DNA from: Durusdinium trenchii
Taxonomy: Eukaryota > Sar > Dinophyceae > Suessiales > Symbiodiniaceae
Assembly (NCBI GenBank): GCA_963970005.1
Contig: CAXAMN010022851.1
Coordinates: 266,414-330,413 of the forward strand
Reading direction: 5' to 3'
Length of the DNA stretch: 64,000 bases
Positions 41,634 to 52,248 of the stretch are shown here, in pieces (positions within the stretch are counted from its first letter, which is position 1; each line of letters begins with the position of its first letter). A program made the translations under genes and the position numbers. The notes under the pieces were generated by a model. The model ran no database searches, was not told where the DNA came from, and worked only from the letters and a program-made list of their open reading frames with translations.

Positions 41634-41864
41634 ATGATGCATCCCACTGCCCGGTTTCCTCTCGAAAAGTCTACCGCGAACGCTGTCCCCTTGGCTAGGC
41701 ATCTTGGAAGAAGCGCGACCCCCTCAAGGTGGAAAAAGGGAAGAAGCGGTTTGCAAGATGCCGCAATCAGATTGATCAAATCAAACGCCTGGAGTGAGAA
41801 GCCTTGCATGGTCTTGTATGGCAAGCATTACTTAGTGGCTAGGCACTTCCTTCAGAAACCTTGA
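41634..41864 (+). CDS. Hypothetical ORF, strand uncertain
   Basis: ATG at 41634 opens 76 codons (MMHPTARFPLEKSTANAVPL, then SGLQDAAIRLIKSNAWSEKP). The minus strand (41824-41588) is equally open and hydrophobic (FDLINLIAASCKPLLPFFHL). I cannot decide between them. Confidence 0.3.
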   Translation: MMHPTARFPLEKSTANAVPLARHLGRSATPSRWKKGRSGLQDAAIRLIKSNAWSEKPCMVLYGKHYLVARHFLQKP

Positions 41865-42178
41865 GAAATATGTACAAGTACTTGTAAAGTGAGGGAGAGC
41901 TGGAGAACAGCGACCAGACCTGTCAACATTCTCCACTCCTGGAAGGCTTGCACGCACCCCGTCTCTATCTGAGAATCACGCTTGAAAGCTAGAAAGCCAG
42001 TTTAGCCGTGGGCAAACTAGTGGGTGTCATGCGACATGCGACAAGCAAAAACACTAATACATACATATACTAGTGCATAATATACTAATATGATTGGGTT
42101 CGGGCGAGTTCAGGCTTCACATGCTTCCGGTAAGTCAGTGAACTACGCCAAACCTGACAGTCACCCACTTCGATGCAG

Positions 42179-42334
42179 GAGAAGACGTGTCCGGAAGATG
42201 GGTGGCACCTGTGCGAAGACGTCACGGGGCCCAAGACGCGAAGACGTCCTGGGTTCACCTTCTTATGGGGGGGCATTTTTTGGCCCCAAGCACTCAAAGC
42301 ACTCCAAGAGGAAACAATCCGTAAAATTCGGTGA
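42179..42334 (+). CDS. Terminal exon, hypothetical
   Basis: After CGATGCAG (42178) the frame gives EKTCPEDGWHLCEDVTGPKT, a basic turn, GFTFLWGGIFWPQALKALQE and stop at 42332. Strong bias. Two long overlapping frames on other strands or frames are less protein-like. No domain recognised. Confidence 0.45.
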   Translation, partial: EKTCPEDGWHLCEDVTGPKTRRRPGFTFLWGGIFWPQALKALQEETIRKIR

Positions 42335-42686
42335 ACAGTTCGGATACATGTTAGGAAACGGAGGGGGTCAATGGCCTGGCACGTCCCGGAACGGGACATG
42401 GATGGGTCGAGGCGGTCCCGCTCACGGGCCCATGACACTCACCTGGACTTGAACCTGCATCGCTTGCATGCTTCTTTTTCTTTTTTGAGTTGGGCACTGA
42501 GTTGGAAGAGTTGATTTGGAAGTGGTTGGAGGTTGCGGTTGATTAGGGAAGGCAAGGGGGTGGTGAACCACCTTTATGTTTGTTTGCTTTCGTTTGGGTT
42601 CCTCCACATTCCTTCCTTCGCCGGCAGTGACAGGGCGAACTTGACTTCCATCTCTTTGGATTGTCCCCTGTTCCGCTCCATCCGGG

Positions 42687-42776
42687 CGCTACGAACGTAG
42701 CTCCTGGCATCGCTACGTTTGGAACAAGAAGCTACTTGTAACAAATGGCATCGCTACTAGTAGCAAGAAGCTACTC
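42687..42776 (-). repeat. CTAGTAGC repeat remnant, opposite orientation
   Basis: Reverse-complement matches to the repeat unit (gctcctggcatcgctac, gctactagtagc). Confidence 0.75.
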
Positions 42777-42823
42777 AAAGCCCGAGGCAATTTCTAGACT
42801 CCTAGACCATGCCTTTTTAGGAC

Positions 42824-43057
42824 ATGGGATTTGAAGCAAGATTCTTGAGAGGGTTGCAACATGTTGCAACATTGGATTTGGTGGAAGTTTCTACTGCTCC
42901 AACCCAGATTTTGACCAAAGGGGTCTTGGGTCCTAATGTTGTGCAAGAGCCGGCCCTGGAAGCCTGTTCTGCAGGAGGACCCGGTGGGAGGCGAAAAGCC
43001 CTTCTTCCAGCCAGACTGGTGTCCGGGCCCGTCCCTTATGGCCTGTGCTTGATGTGA
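42824..43057 (+). CDS. Hypothetical ATG-started ORF (77 aa)
   Basis: ATG at 42824, 48 bp after the repeat remnant, opens MGFEARFLRGLQHVATLDLV, then STAPTQILTKGVLGPNVVQE and a Gly/Arg-rich end, stop at 43055. Good bias; the minus strand is also open. No domain recognised. Confidence 0.35.
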   Translation: MGFEARFLRGLQHVATLDLVEVSTAPTQILTKGVLGPNVVQEPALEACSAGGPGGRRKALLPARLVSGPVPYGLCLM

Positions 43058-43556
43058 CTGATTCTGTCGATGGAGGGATGGGCTGCATTTCACCCAGCTG
43101 GCCTATGAGTTGATGGATAGGTTCTCCCATTTCATCCTTTTTGCTTTTGCCACAGGGTGCCAGGGTTCGATCTAATAAGCTAGACCGGATGGCCCCAGCA
43201 GTTACAGTGGGCCATCAGAGTAGATGGCCACCCACCTTTTGGAGATTGTGCCATCTACTCTCAATCCACTGTAGGACCATGGAAAAGCTGCTTCCGGACG
43301 TGTGTGGAACAACACCAAAAGATATGCCCAAGATTGCACATTCAATATATAGAATTAGGTGCAGTTGTTTTTTAGACCACCTGTGGGAGTGGAACAATTC
43401 ACCCCCACCAGGTCTAAAGGCTTCTAATTAGCCATCCAAGTTCGCGCGACAGGAATGACGGCATTTCCCACAAGTGCTCCCTTGTTCAGAGTCATTTAAT
43501 TCCTTGAGAGTTTCCCACTCACTTGTGTAGAAAGTCAGCAAACGGCCTGCATAGTG

Positions 43557-44240
43557 CTATTCTTTTGTTTTGGTGTGGGTGTACTGGCAAGCCTGGGGGC
43601 AATTCTTGCTTCGGAACATGGATAATACCTCGGTCTTACCAAAGAGTGTTTTCTTTTTTGCCAGTTGGCCAAGCGAAAACTGAGCACAACAGAGGTTCCA
43701 ATCTGTGTAGGAGTATTGCTGGATGATCTTTTTGCACAAATGGATGACATGTTCAGCTTGTTTCAGCTTAGGCATGCTTAGGCTGTTTTTGACGCTCGCA
43801 ATCGTTTTGACCAGCAGGTACTTGCTCACCATCAAGAACCTCAGCCAAAGGGACTCGCCAGAACAGCCCCTGGTCGGTGAGGCGGGCGTCACCCACCCGG
43901 CTCGGGGGCTCGGTGGAAACGTCAGGCGTCCGCCTTTGTCCCTGTGCTCGAGAACACTAGGTACAGGAACAGCCAGAAACTTCGAAGCTTGCAGATGTTG
44001 CGCCGTGGTCCTAGACCTCCATACATCTCCATACAAATATGCAAGAGAGAAACTGTTCCTCTCAAACCATCGATGCTCCTTGGTTAGACGAAGAGGCACG
44101 AGTGGCTTTCGGCCTCGAACTGTTCTGAGGACATGCCTGCAGGTCTTGGGTCTTTTGGAGCCGCCGTTTCGGTGTTTCACTTGGTTTGGGGTTTCGTCAA
44201 CTGCAAAGCCATGGGAATTCAATACCCACGATGACATCAT
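43557..44240 (-). CDS. Long minus-strand open frame (227 codons), hypothetical
   Basis: One of the longest unbroken frames in the window, with fair codon bias throughout and a Lys-rich, plausible second half (MPKLKQAEHVIHLCKKIIQQ). No family recognised. The + strand is also open (43723-44370) and has an exon-like core at 43818-43960 after GACCAGCAG. So either the minus frame is a single-exon gene or a + exon sits in an unusually stop-poor stretch. Confidence 0.35.
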   Translation of the reverse strand: MMSSWVLNSHGFAVDETPNQVKHRNGGSKRPKTCRHVLRTVRGRKPLVPLRLTKEHRWFERNSFSLAYLYGDVWRSRTTAQHLQASKFLAVPVPSVLEHRDKGGRLTFPPSPRAGWVTPASPTRGCSGESLWLRFLMVSKYLLVKTIASVKNSLSMPKLKQAEHVIHLCKKIIQQYSYTDWNLCCAQFSLGQLAKKKTLFGKTEVLSMFRSKNCPQACQYTHTKTKE

Positions 44241-44794
44241 TCTCCGACACTTCGTTGGAGTTTTGTGTCATGGCCATGGTATAGCCGGAAGTTGGAGCCG
44301 GTGTTCCAATTGTGACCGTTTGCAGATGCTTTTCACCCAGTATGGCATCAATCAGCTGGACAACACGTGACCGGCTGCAGGGCAGGTCATTGCCATACTG
44401 TAGGCCCGAGGCATAGTGCTTGGGAAATCTTTCTTGGGCCTTAGTTGGGTTTATCATGGTTTTCTATGTTTGAATCGATCCCATCAAAAATAGCTGTAGT
44501 ATGTCGTAGTGGTCACCGTGGGACTTGGATCGGAAATAAACAAATCATGACAAGTTCAAGCCAGTTCCGGCCACTCAACCGGAGTGCTCAGCGATGGCAG
44601 CCACCCAAATCCCTTGTTTTGTTGAGGGAACGGTCAGTCTTGGCCTTGTCAGAGGCATCACCCACTCTGGAAAACGGCCATGTGATTCAGCATGTTTCAT
44701 GAGTTCTTGCCAAGTGTTATTTGGCATTTGCCTCTTTGGCCCCATGGCCCTTTGGTCTGCCGAGAAGCCGCTTTTTCCCCCCCAACATGTTCAG

Positions 44795-45001
44795 GTCTGG
44801 ATCGGCATTCAAAGCCTGTTCGACCCGTCCGAATCGTCAGACGACCCTTTCGGCTCCGAACTCGTCCGTTCGGGCGATCCGGCGCATCTCCGGACCGTTC
44901 TGAACGGCGCGCGCGGGGTTCGGCACCGTTGGTGGAGGTACTCCTTCGAGATGCATGCGCCGCTGTCGGCGGAAGACCAGAGCCTCTTGGAGTCATCCAG
45001 A
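44795..45001 (+). CDS. Exon, hypothetical
   Basis: After TGTTCAG (44794) the frame gives SLFDPSESSDDPFGSELVRS, then VRHRWWRYSFEMHAPLSAED and LLESS. Very strong GC3; the end is uncertain, as the frame stays open to 45157. The antisense is open but Ser/Arg-rich. Confidence 0.5.
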
Positions 45002-45439
45002 GGAGAGGATAACAGAGGGATGCTTCCCATGCCCACGGGCATGGCGTTTTACATTTTTTGCATCATCAAGACACAATGCGTCAATATAATTTTCGCTTCT
45101 TGTGGCCATGGGTTTGCTGCCATCAGGATTTCCCGGGGGATGAAATGGTTTACATGACTGGGGGATGGTGAGGCTATTCCATAGTATTCCGTGACCATTC
45201 CGAGACTGGTGGAGATTGAACAGTGCACCTACCTTGGACCTCATGTCAAAAAGCAGCAATGCCGGTCCGGATTGGGAGGGGAGTTGGGAACTGAAGCGAG
45301 ACTCTTGCAGGGATGAACAGCTCAGCATATATAAATACAAAGGATGCCCGGATAGCTCACAAAATGGTGAGCTCTTACGAACAATATATTATGTGGACAA
45401 GGTTCTGACCAAAAGAGAACGGAAGGATGTGTTTTGGTC

Positions 45440-45800
45440 CAGGTAGGAAGATCAACTTCGAAAAGGCTGTGGCGTGCAAGGAGTAGGTGGTTTCCCAAAG
45501 TTAAACAGGAAGAGGAGAAGTCAAAGAAGAACTCGTCTGACAGCTTGCAATGGACTGGTTCCAACATTTGTTGTGTCCAGCTCTCAGGGTGTTCATCCTT
45601 AAACGACAGAGCGTTGTTCATCCTCTATCCCAAGTTTCCTGAGTGGATGCCTTTGAGCACACTGAGCCTTGCTGTTTGGATAAGGCAAGTGTCCTTCCCG
45701 GATCCAAAACCTCCCTACATTCTGGAAGGCAAGCTGCCCCTTAGGTTTCGTTGTTGCAGCATTTGTTTGTCAATTTGGCTTCTGCTATTCAGACCCTCTC
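45440..45800 (+). CDS. Probable exon, hypothetical
   Basis: A long + frame opens after GGTCCAG near 45440 and stays coding-like to the (CT)n run at about 45798: KQEEEKSKKNSSDSLQWTGS, then ALFILYPKFPEWMPLSTLSL and FPDPKPPYILEGKLPLRFRC. The frame remains open to 46123 but composition changes after the CT run. No domain recognised. Confidence 0.4.
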
Positions 45801-45872
45801 TCTCTCTCTCTCAAAAAAGACCGTTGCGCGCCACTGTGCGCCCTTTGATGAGCAACTCAAATGGTGAGGGGG

Positions 45873-46293
45873 TCACACCATACCGTGCCTTGCCACCTCT
45901 TGCCACGTGGCCCAGACAAATTCAACGAGATCCAAGGCCGCGTCAGCTTGCGCGCGCACCGGGAGGGGGGTTGCGAGCCTTTCACTCCAAAAATAAAGGC
46001 GGCGGTGAGCCTTTCCTTCCCCCGGTGTTTGCACTGTTGTGTCTGCTGTGTTTGGCATCAGGTTCCCCTCAATTTGCCTGGCCACGCAAAGGTCTCCATG
46101 GCAGACCAATGGATTTCCAGTAGACCTCGTCAAACTTGTAGCCGGTCAAGTCATGTGCCACACACACCTCGATGATCCTCAATGCCTCCAGTTCTGCCAC
46201 GACATCGGAGCGTGGGCCGCCACAGACGTGGTCGGTGGCGTGTCCATCCAGGCGCGTCTTCGCTGTGTTGAGGCATGCGAAAGGCTGGCCCAC
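45873..46293 (-). CDS. Two-exon minus-strand gene end (46293-46078, 46010-45873)
   Basis: Exon 1 reads SDVVAELEALRIIEVCVAHD then TGYKFDEVYWKSIGLPWRPL and ends after Gln at a GC donor (46077). The 67-nt intron ends GGAAAG and exon 2 continues in phase 0: HRRLYFWSERLATPLPVRAQ then LVEFVWATWQEVARHGMV and TGA at 45873. The frame matches on both sides and codon bias is strong. The exon 1 start is unclear because a stop lies just upstream. Overlapping + frames look weaker. No family recognised. Confidence 0.55.
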
Positions 46294-46866
46294 TCAGTCG
46301 TGCCACTGGCCGTGGTGGCAGCCCGGAAGGCTTGGCCATGGAGGCTGGCCGTGGCAAGGCGCGGACATCTTTGGGGAGAGCGCACACAGTTCATGAGGCT
46401 TGAAGGCAGTTGATCAGCTCTTTTAGATTAACTTGTTTCATGAACCTATATGGGATTGTATTTGTTTGGCTTGTACTTCCTGATGTAGTGGTTGGAAGTT
46501 CGACTTCAGCGATTCATACCCCCGAATCATACCCCTCAAAAAGCAGGTGTAAGAACTAGGTGTTAAGGTGAAGCCTTGTAGATGTCCATGACCCAATGGT
46601 GCATGATGTTTGCAATCTTGTGAGCCACAGGCATTCAATTTGGCCAGAATTGTTTGTCTTCTTGTGGGAAGAGTAAAGGCTCCTATCCTCGAACCATCCC
46701 CCCGAATCATACACTCAAATTTTACCACCTATTCGAACTTCGGCCCGACTACGGAAAAAAGATCACACGCATATTGCAGATGCTGAAAGGTTGGCAGTAC
46801 ATGTCCAATTACATTTGGGCACACATGCTGGTGATGTTCATTCAAATCCTTCTTCTTTTGCCACAG

Positions 46867-47073
46867 GTGCCAGACAAGGCAGACCTGCTGGAGCAGGCTA
46901 CAGGTGTTCAAGTGCCCCAGGCGCCGAGACTAATTGGGACTCCACATGTGTATTGGGTGGGGAGGCACACGATTCCGGTGGTATACAAAGAGAGCAATGA
47001 CACTTTGATGACAAACCTGTTCACGCAATGTTGTGTGCTGTATACACACAATGGTTGGGCTCGCTGCGCCTGA
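46867..47073 (+). CDS. Terminal exon, hypothetical
   Basis: After TTTTGCCACAG (46866) in phase 0 the frame reads VPDKADLLEQATGVQVPQAP and VYWVGRHTIPVVYKESNDTL, stop at 47071. The same frame is open back to 46654 with a hydrophobic stretch (WAHMLVMFIQILLLLPQ), so the exon could be longer. The minus strand is open but Ser/Arg/Pro-rich. No domain recognised. Confidence 0.45.
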   Translation: MPDKADLLEQATGVQVPQAPRLIGTPHVYWVGRHTIPVVYKESNDTLMTNLFTQCCVLYTHNGWARCA

Positions 47074-47127
47074 CGATGTTGGCAACCCAGACTTTCGAGA
47101 GACGGTCCACCCAAAATAGAACTCCTC

Positions 47128-47188
47128 GTGCCAGTACTAGTACTAGTACCACTACTACTTCTTCTACTACTACTACTGATGCTACTGC
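47128..47188. repeat. ACTAGT/ACT triplet repeat
   Basis: Short (ACTAGT)n then (ACT)n run that would encode Ser/Thr on the + strand, reminiscent of the Thr tract of the kelch gene but without recognisable flanking protein. Confidence 0.7.
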
Positions 47189-47714
47189 TCGGCCTGCAGG
47201 GCGGGTCCGCTGCTGACATCGCGCCTTGGGCTGCATGATAGACCCTTTGGGGTACAGGCTTTAGATGTGGGGCTGCGGGCGCTGTAGCCACAGATGCAAC
47301 TAGATTCAATTGGCCAATGGCTGGTCATTGCAAACGCAGGCATGGAGAGGATGCCTGTAAAAAGGCCAGAGTAGCTGGCACCACTGTCAACCCACCATTT
47401 TTGCCTCGGAGCCGGTAGATGTCCCCTTATACCACGCAGTCCGCCTTTAGGAGTTGTTTCAGCGGCATTGGTTGATGTCGGCCGCTTGTAGCATTCCAAG
47501 ATGCATCATTGCGTGTCTTACTTGAGCAACGGACGAAATGATGGTGAAACTACAGACGGCAGAGCATTTGATAAACATGTGGATTTTCTGTATACTGTAT
47601 AAGTAGCGATAAGGTTCAACCCTACCGATACCCACTTCACTGAAAGATGGATTATCTAGAGACTAGGTTATTTCATTCTGGAAGTGGTCCATGCAAGCAG
47701 ATTTGTTCGCCACT

Positions 47715-47745
<31 letters not shown>

Positions 47746-47770
47746 CATCGTATCACACACACACACGTAT
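47715..47770. repeat. (TG)n and (CA)n facing each other
   Basis: About 14 TG units, a short spacer (CATCGTAT), then about six CA units, forming a potential hairpin. Confidence 0.9.
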
Positions 47771-47799
47771 GATAGAATGTGTTGTATAATGACAGAATA

Positions 47800-47937
47800 T
47801 TTCACAGCCTCCATGCTGGCATAGCACGAAGCCTGACTTATCAGGCGAAGGGGCAGATGGGCGATAGCGCCTACAGCAAGATCTTGGACAACAGTTCCTT
47901 GACTCCGATCGCCTCACCCTTCTGCGCGGCTGGTTGA
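47800..47937 (+). CDS. Terminal exon, hypothetical
   Basis: The frame reads LHAGIARSLTYQAKGQMGDS then SKILDNSSLTPIASPFCAAG and TGA at 47935. Strong codon bias; the start is uncertain, as it is open from about 47800. It is shorter than 50 codons. No domain recognised. Confidence 0.35.
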   Translation, partial: FHSLHAGIARSLTYQAKGQMGDSAYSKILDNSSLTPIASPFCAAG

Positions 47938-48165
47938 TGTTCTTCAGGTAGCGAGGTCATGTGGTGAGTTTGAAGGCAGGTATACCCTGGCCTTTCAAGA
48001 CCACGAAAGGAAAGGTTGACCTGGATTTACAGTCTAGAATCATGAGCAAAACAATGGTTGTTTGGTGAAACACCGATGAAGATTTATGGTGGGCCAGGAA
48101 TCCTAAATAGGGTTTATCAAATCTACAGGTAAGGTTAAGTTTACTCCTGAAGACCTGTGGCTGTG

Positions 48166-48413
48166 ATGGGCAACGTTCGCGCCCCATCACCCAAGCTGGT
48201 TGAGCTTCAAATCACGACCTGGCAAGGTCCGACACCATCAAACGCCCATGACTCACTCCCTCAGTGGGGTTTCCGATCTCCGCAGGGTCAAAGCAGTCAT
48301 GATGGGATTTCTGTGATCAGACCTGTCAGACCTGGCAATGACAACTGCCCGCCCGCCCCTCAGCCTGACCCTCCAGACCCGCGATGGGTGCCGTTTGTGG
48401 TGCCGACGATGAG
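48166..48413 (+). CDS. ATG-started exon, Pro-rich hypothetical protein
   Basis: ATG at 48166 opens MGNVRAPSPKLVELQITTWQ, a Gln/Ser part, and a Pro-rich end (PPAPQPDPPDPRWVPFVVP). It ends at ATGAG with a GT donor (48414). The MGN start could be an N-myristoylation site (inference). A second coding-like block at about 48455-48610 (ATFHFNEVDNGLSEDDVSLR) in another frame may be a later exon, but the join is not clear. Confidence 0.45.
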
Positions 48414-49092
48414 GTGATTTCGCCAAGACTTTGTGAATGGCAAGGTGCTGGATGTGTGCCGATGGGGCGGAGGCGGCGGAGGTTGACAATGCTACCTTCC
48501 ATTTCAACGAAGTTGACAATGGCTTGTCGGAAGACGATGTTTCTTTGCGAGGGTGGTTCATGTTGTGTTTTGTAGTTCCATGTTTTCTTGGGGGATGCAA
48601 GGGTAGGTGATGGGACCTGCTAGGTTAGAGTCATGCGGACAGGTTGGACAGGTGAGGACATAGACATGGGATATATTTTGGAGTTAGCTCCACAGTCCAA
48701 GCCTGGAACTTTTGAAGATTCTGACTTCAGTCACGAAGTTCGCAGAGGTTTCAAGTGTTTGCACTGAGTTCTGCCACCTACAAGCGGTACATGGAACAAA
48801 CATGGTACTGTGGAGATTTCGGTGGTCCAGAGCTGAGGCTATATCTTATGGTTGCCCCAACTGCTGGCTTTAGGTTGTTTTCAGTTCGCAGGATAGAACA
48901 CACATACTGGTAGCACAATTGGAAGGTGCAACTGCCAAGCATGTGCCTATTGGACATATCCTTACCTCTCATTGCTTTCCCTGTGCTTTCACAGGTAGAA
49001 GGTTAGCGGCACCGTTTGTGGCCATTTACCTCGGAAGGGCGCAGTTGTGGGGTGAAGCAGCCCCCAACAGTGTTCCCTGCCTCTCTCTCACC

Positions 49093-49859
49093 TCACGAAG
49101 ATTTGTTTGCAGGTTGCTGGTGGCACTGCGTGCAAGCAGCCGACAAAAATGTCTGTGCAGAGGGAGAGGGTATTGAATTATTGTTCTTCTCCATTCTTTG
49201 ATGATTGGGGCCGGGCCTTCTTGGTGGCGGGATGCTTTCCTGCCCGGTAAACCAGCTCCTTATTGTGACGGCTGACATCTCTAAGGATTCTAAGGGCACG
49301 TCCTGCTGGATGGCCGCGAAGAAGGAAGAAGGGTCCATGCTGAAAGGAAGCACAAAGGCACAGAGTTCCCTTTTGGGTGGCCATTTTCCCAGCGCATGAG
49401 AAGTCCTCTTTCACACTGCACACCACTTTGGCAGAGAACTTGCTTGAACAGCTTTGGCTCACCAAAGCCATCCGGGAGCGAGCCGGCATGGGTAGCACAT
49501 CAATCAAGAGTTTTAACTCTTAACATGTTTAAACTTTCAATGCTTAAGATGCTCAAGCTGCTAAGACTTAAATTATTATATATTATATATCGATATATTA
49601 TTAATGAAAAAGAGGAACGGAGAGACCTTTCAAGGACATTCCTTTTCCTTGTCCCCAGTTCCCTTGCTGCAGAACAACCTGGCCGGGCTTAGAGCCGGTC
49701 TTGCCCGGCTTGCCCAATGCCTTTACGCGCGGGTGATCGGCGACGGACAGGCACGGAGGTTCCACTTTTGACACGAGCAGTTTGCCAACAGCCCGCAGTT
49801 GATGGAAGGCATCATGCAGCCACCTTTGGAACTCAAAGGCAATCCAAGACAAATAATTA
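49093..49859 (-). CDS. Two-exon minus-strand hypothetical gene (49859-49679, 49407-49093)
   Basis: Exon 1 after ACCAGCAG reads LSWIAFEFQRWLHDAFHQLR then GKLLVSKVEPPCLSVADHPR and a Lys/Gly-rich end at a GT donor (49678). Exon 2 after GTGAAAG is in phase 0: ALGKWPPKRELCAFVLPFSM then AIQQDVPLESLEMSAVTIRS and a Pro/Cys-rich tail, stop at 49093. Codon bias is strong in both. In the exon 2 region a + frame is also good (NQLLIVTADISKDSKG), so that exon is less certain. Confidence 0.45.
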
Positions 49860-50371
49860 CTGCTGGTTCATCAGATGTGTTTCTGTCTCAGTTTGTGCCG
49901 GAGTTCTTACTCCAACAGTAGCATCATGCAGATTGCCAGTTCCTAAGCATTTTGACACTACACGGCCCTAAAGCCAAACATGTCGCCCCCGCAGCTGTTC
50001 TGATTTCCAAGAATCCCTGACAGGTTCGTGAGGTGCGCTTTTTTGTTTTTTCTTAACCGCGCACGTGACAGAAAAATATCTGAAATTGTGATTTCCTCAA
50101 CCGAGTAAAAGTGGCATCGATTAACAGATGCCTTGTTTGGAGAATCCAGTTAATAAGGCAGAAGATGGAGGTGGGTTTAAATATACTGTTTATATATATA
50201 TATATCATTATATTATATATATATATGTACTTGGGGCCTTGCCCGATTTTCAGGTTCATAGTTTTTGTTCTCAAGTCACGTAGTGAAGTTGCTCCAGGCG
50301 TCCATTTTCTGTCCTTTTGCCTCCTGATTTGGGGCCTCAAGCATGCCTTTGTCCCTTGACTGAACTTTCAG

Positions 50372-50574
50372 CCCATTTTTTGGTGGACGCGCCATTGTCC
50401 AACGTGCTGAGAAGAGCCACCTTGGGAGCCCATGTTCTGGCAAAGTGTGAAACTTCGGCCGTGTGGTTTGGACCCCATTTCACTTGCGCAAGCAGACCAA
50501 AGGGAGTCTCACAGACATTTGATGCCAGGGTGCTGTTAATCATTTTGGACCGCGTTGTGGGAGACTGTTCTTGA
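50372..50574 (+). CDS. Terminal exon, hypothetical
   Basis: After ACTTTCAG (50371) the frame reads LVDAPLSNVLRRATLGAHVL, then VWFGPHFTCASRPKG and VLLIILDRVVGDC, stop at 50572. Good bias; the minus strand is similarly open. The strand choice follows its + strand neighbours. Confidence 0.4.
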
Positions 50575-50747
50575 CGCAGTGGCGCCCGGGACCCTATTCA
50601 CCACGCTGAGGCTCATGGCATTTCATGTTCTTGGACCCGGCATCCAGCAAAAACCCTTTCCCAAAGTAAGTACAAGCCTAAGTTTGTTTGTTTCCGCGTT
50701 GCCATCCCAACATGGCAAAACACAAAGATCTTGACTGGACTTCAGCT

Positions 50748-51070
50748 CCAGTGGTTTTTTCCTGGCACAACAAGGGCCAAAGCCATCCCAAACCGAGGTT
50801 TTGGAGAGATTGGCCATTTCCTCCAAAAACACGGCATTTTTCACACATCGTCTCCAATTGAACCGAATGGTCGCCTGTTCGGCCCGGGGGAGTCGAGTGA
50901 GGTTCCAGGACCCCAGCGGTCTTTGTTGGCCAAGGCAGGTTTCGTTGCGCCGGTTTCGGGGGGATGAGAAGCTCCAAAAAGAGACCAGGGGGGAGCTCAG
51001 CGGGCTCCATGCAGAAGTAGGCTGTGACATGTTTCTACAAGAGTCCAAGAGTTTCTTAGGATTCATATGA
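50748..51070 (+). CDS. Two-exon hypothetical fragment (50748-50901, 50939-51070)
   Basis: Exon 1 reads GFGEIGHFLQKHGIFHTSSP then NGRLFGPGESSE and ends at a GT donor (50902). A 37-nt intron ends GGCAG and exon 2 continues in phase 0 with VSLRRFRGDEKLQKETRGEL then GLHAEVGCDMFLQESKSF, stop at 51068. Both exons have strong bias and frames agree. The intron would be exceptionally short. No domain recognised. Confidence 0.45.
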
Positions 51071-51450
51071 TTTTTGTTGGGGCTGTATGTAATGATAATT
51101 AGTTGCAATACTTGGAGGTGGAGATTGCGATGCCAGCGTCCAACTCCAGGGTTGCATCTGGGTGGGCTCTTTTGACTTGCTTTTTGATGTTTTTTCAGTA
51201 CAGGAGGATCGGGCAGGGTGGGGTCCTCCAGGAAACTCCAATAACGGGGCTGAACTTATAGAGGGATGACAGTTACTTGGTAAGAGATGGTAAGAGTGGG
51301 TGAACATGTAATATTGTAAGAGGGCACCCTCTTTTTTGAGAACCTCATCCACCACTGGATTGCTCACTGATCCGTTGGAAGCAGCTGGTGGATGCAGTAT
51401 CATGCTTAAAATATCTTAAAATACATACTCATTGGGCTATGCCGCTCCAG

Positions 51451-51541
51451 GATCCCACGCGCCGCACGGCCCGTGCGGCCGACGGCGCGGCCGCGGTCAC
51501 CGAAGTGGCGGCATCCGCGATCGCGCGCCGGGGGACCCAAT
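51451..51541 (+). CDS. GC-rich exon, hypothetical
   Basis: Bounded by GCTCCAG and a GTGAGT donor (51542). It reads TRRTARAADGAAAVTEVAAS then AIARRG. GC content is far above the flanks. The next exon in phase was not found. Confidence 0.4.
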
Positions 51542-51759
51542 GTGAGTAGAGCAGGGAGTGGCACTGAGGTGGAGCAATTCTTCCGTGTGTTTCATTGTGT
51601 TTCATTTGTTTTGCTACTTTGGTTGGACCACAGACTTTTGGGTGTTACTTGCTTTGGGTGTTTGTTTCTGGTTTTATTCAACTTTGTGATGAATATAAAT
51701 ATATATGTGTTGTTTTCCCTCGGTGTGCTGAACCGTGTTCAAACCACCAACCAGTATAG

Positions 51760-51910
51760 GTGGAATCAAACGAAATCTGAGGGATATGTCACTGGCCCCT
51801 TGCTTTCCTCTTGGGTAGCTGAGCACCAAGATAAGGGAGCTTCCAATCTGACAGGCGTGTCCAAACCTGTGTCCAAACCTGTGTCCAGCACTCCCCAGTC
51901 ACCAGTGTAG
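51760..51910 (+). CDS. Terminal exon, hypothetical
   Basis: After CAGTATAG (51759) the frame reads EGYVTGPLLSSWVAEHQDKG then a repeated VSKPVSKPVS and stop at 51908. Moderate support. Confidence 0.35.
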
Positions 51911-52248
51911 AAAAACACGAGTTATTTAGGTCTATTTTACTTTCTTGGAGCCCACTCACTATGGTTTTAACATGTTTTAAGGTCTCATGACTTTTGGACT
52001 ATGTAAAATGTTGCCAGTGGGTCGATCCTTTTCAAGTTCTCGGAAGGGTACTAGTTATCAGATAGACACCTGATCACATTCCAGTGAAGGATGGAGATAA
52101 ACGAAATGATCTTCATCCCTAAAAATCGTCCCATAGATTTGGAGCTTAGAATAGGTCAGATCTGCGCGCGCAAACAGTAACACCTCAGCACGTCCCGGGA
52201 CCACCCAGATAACCCTTCCGTTTTGCTACTTGGTCCACCTCGTCACAG

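Noticed and set aside
47836-47937. Possible copia-type pol fragment next to the DSGAS motif
   Set aside because: The two are on opposite strands and no reverse transcriptase or integrase motif is present.
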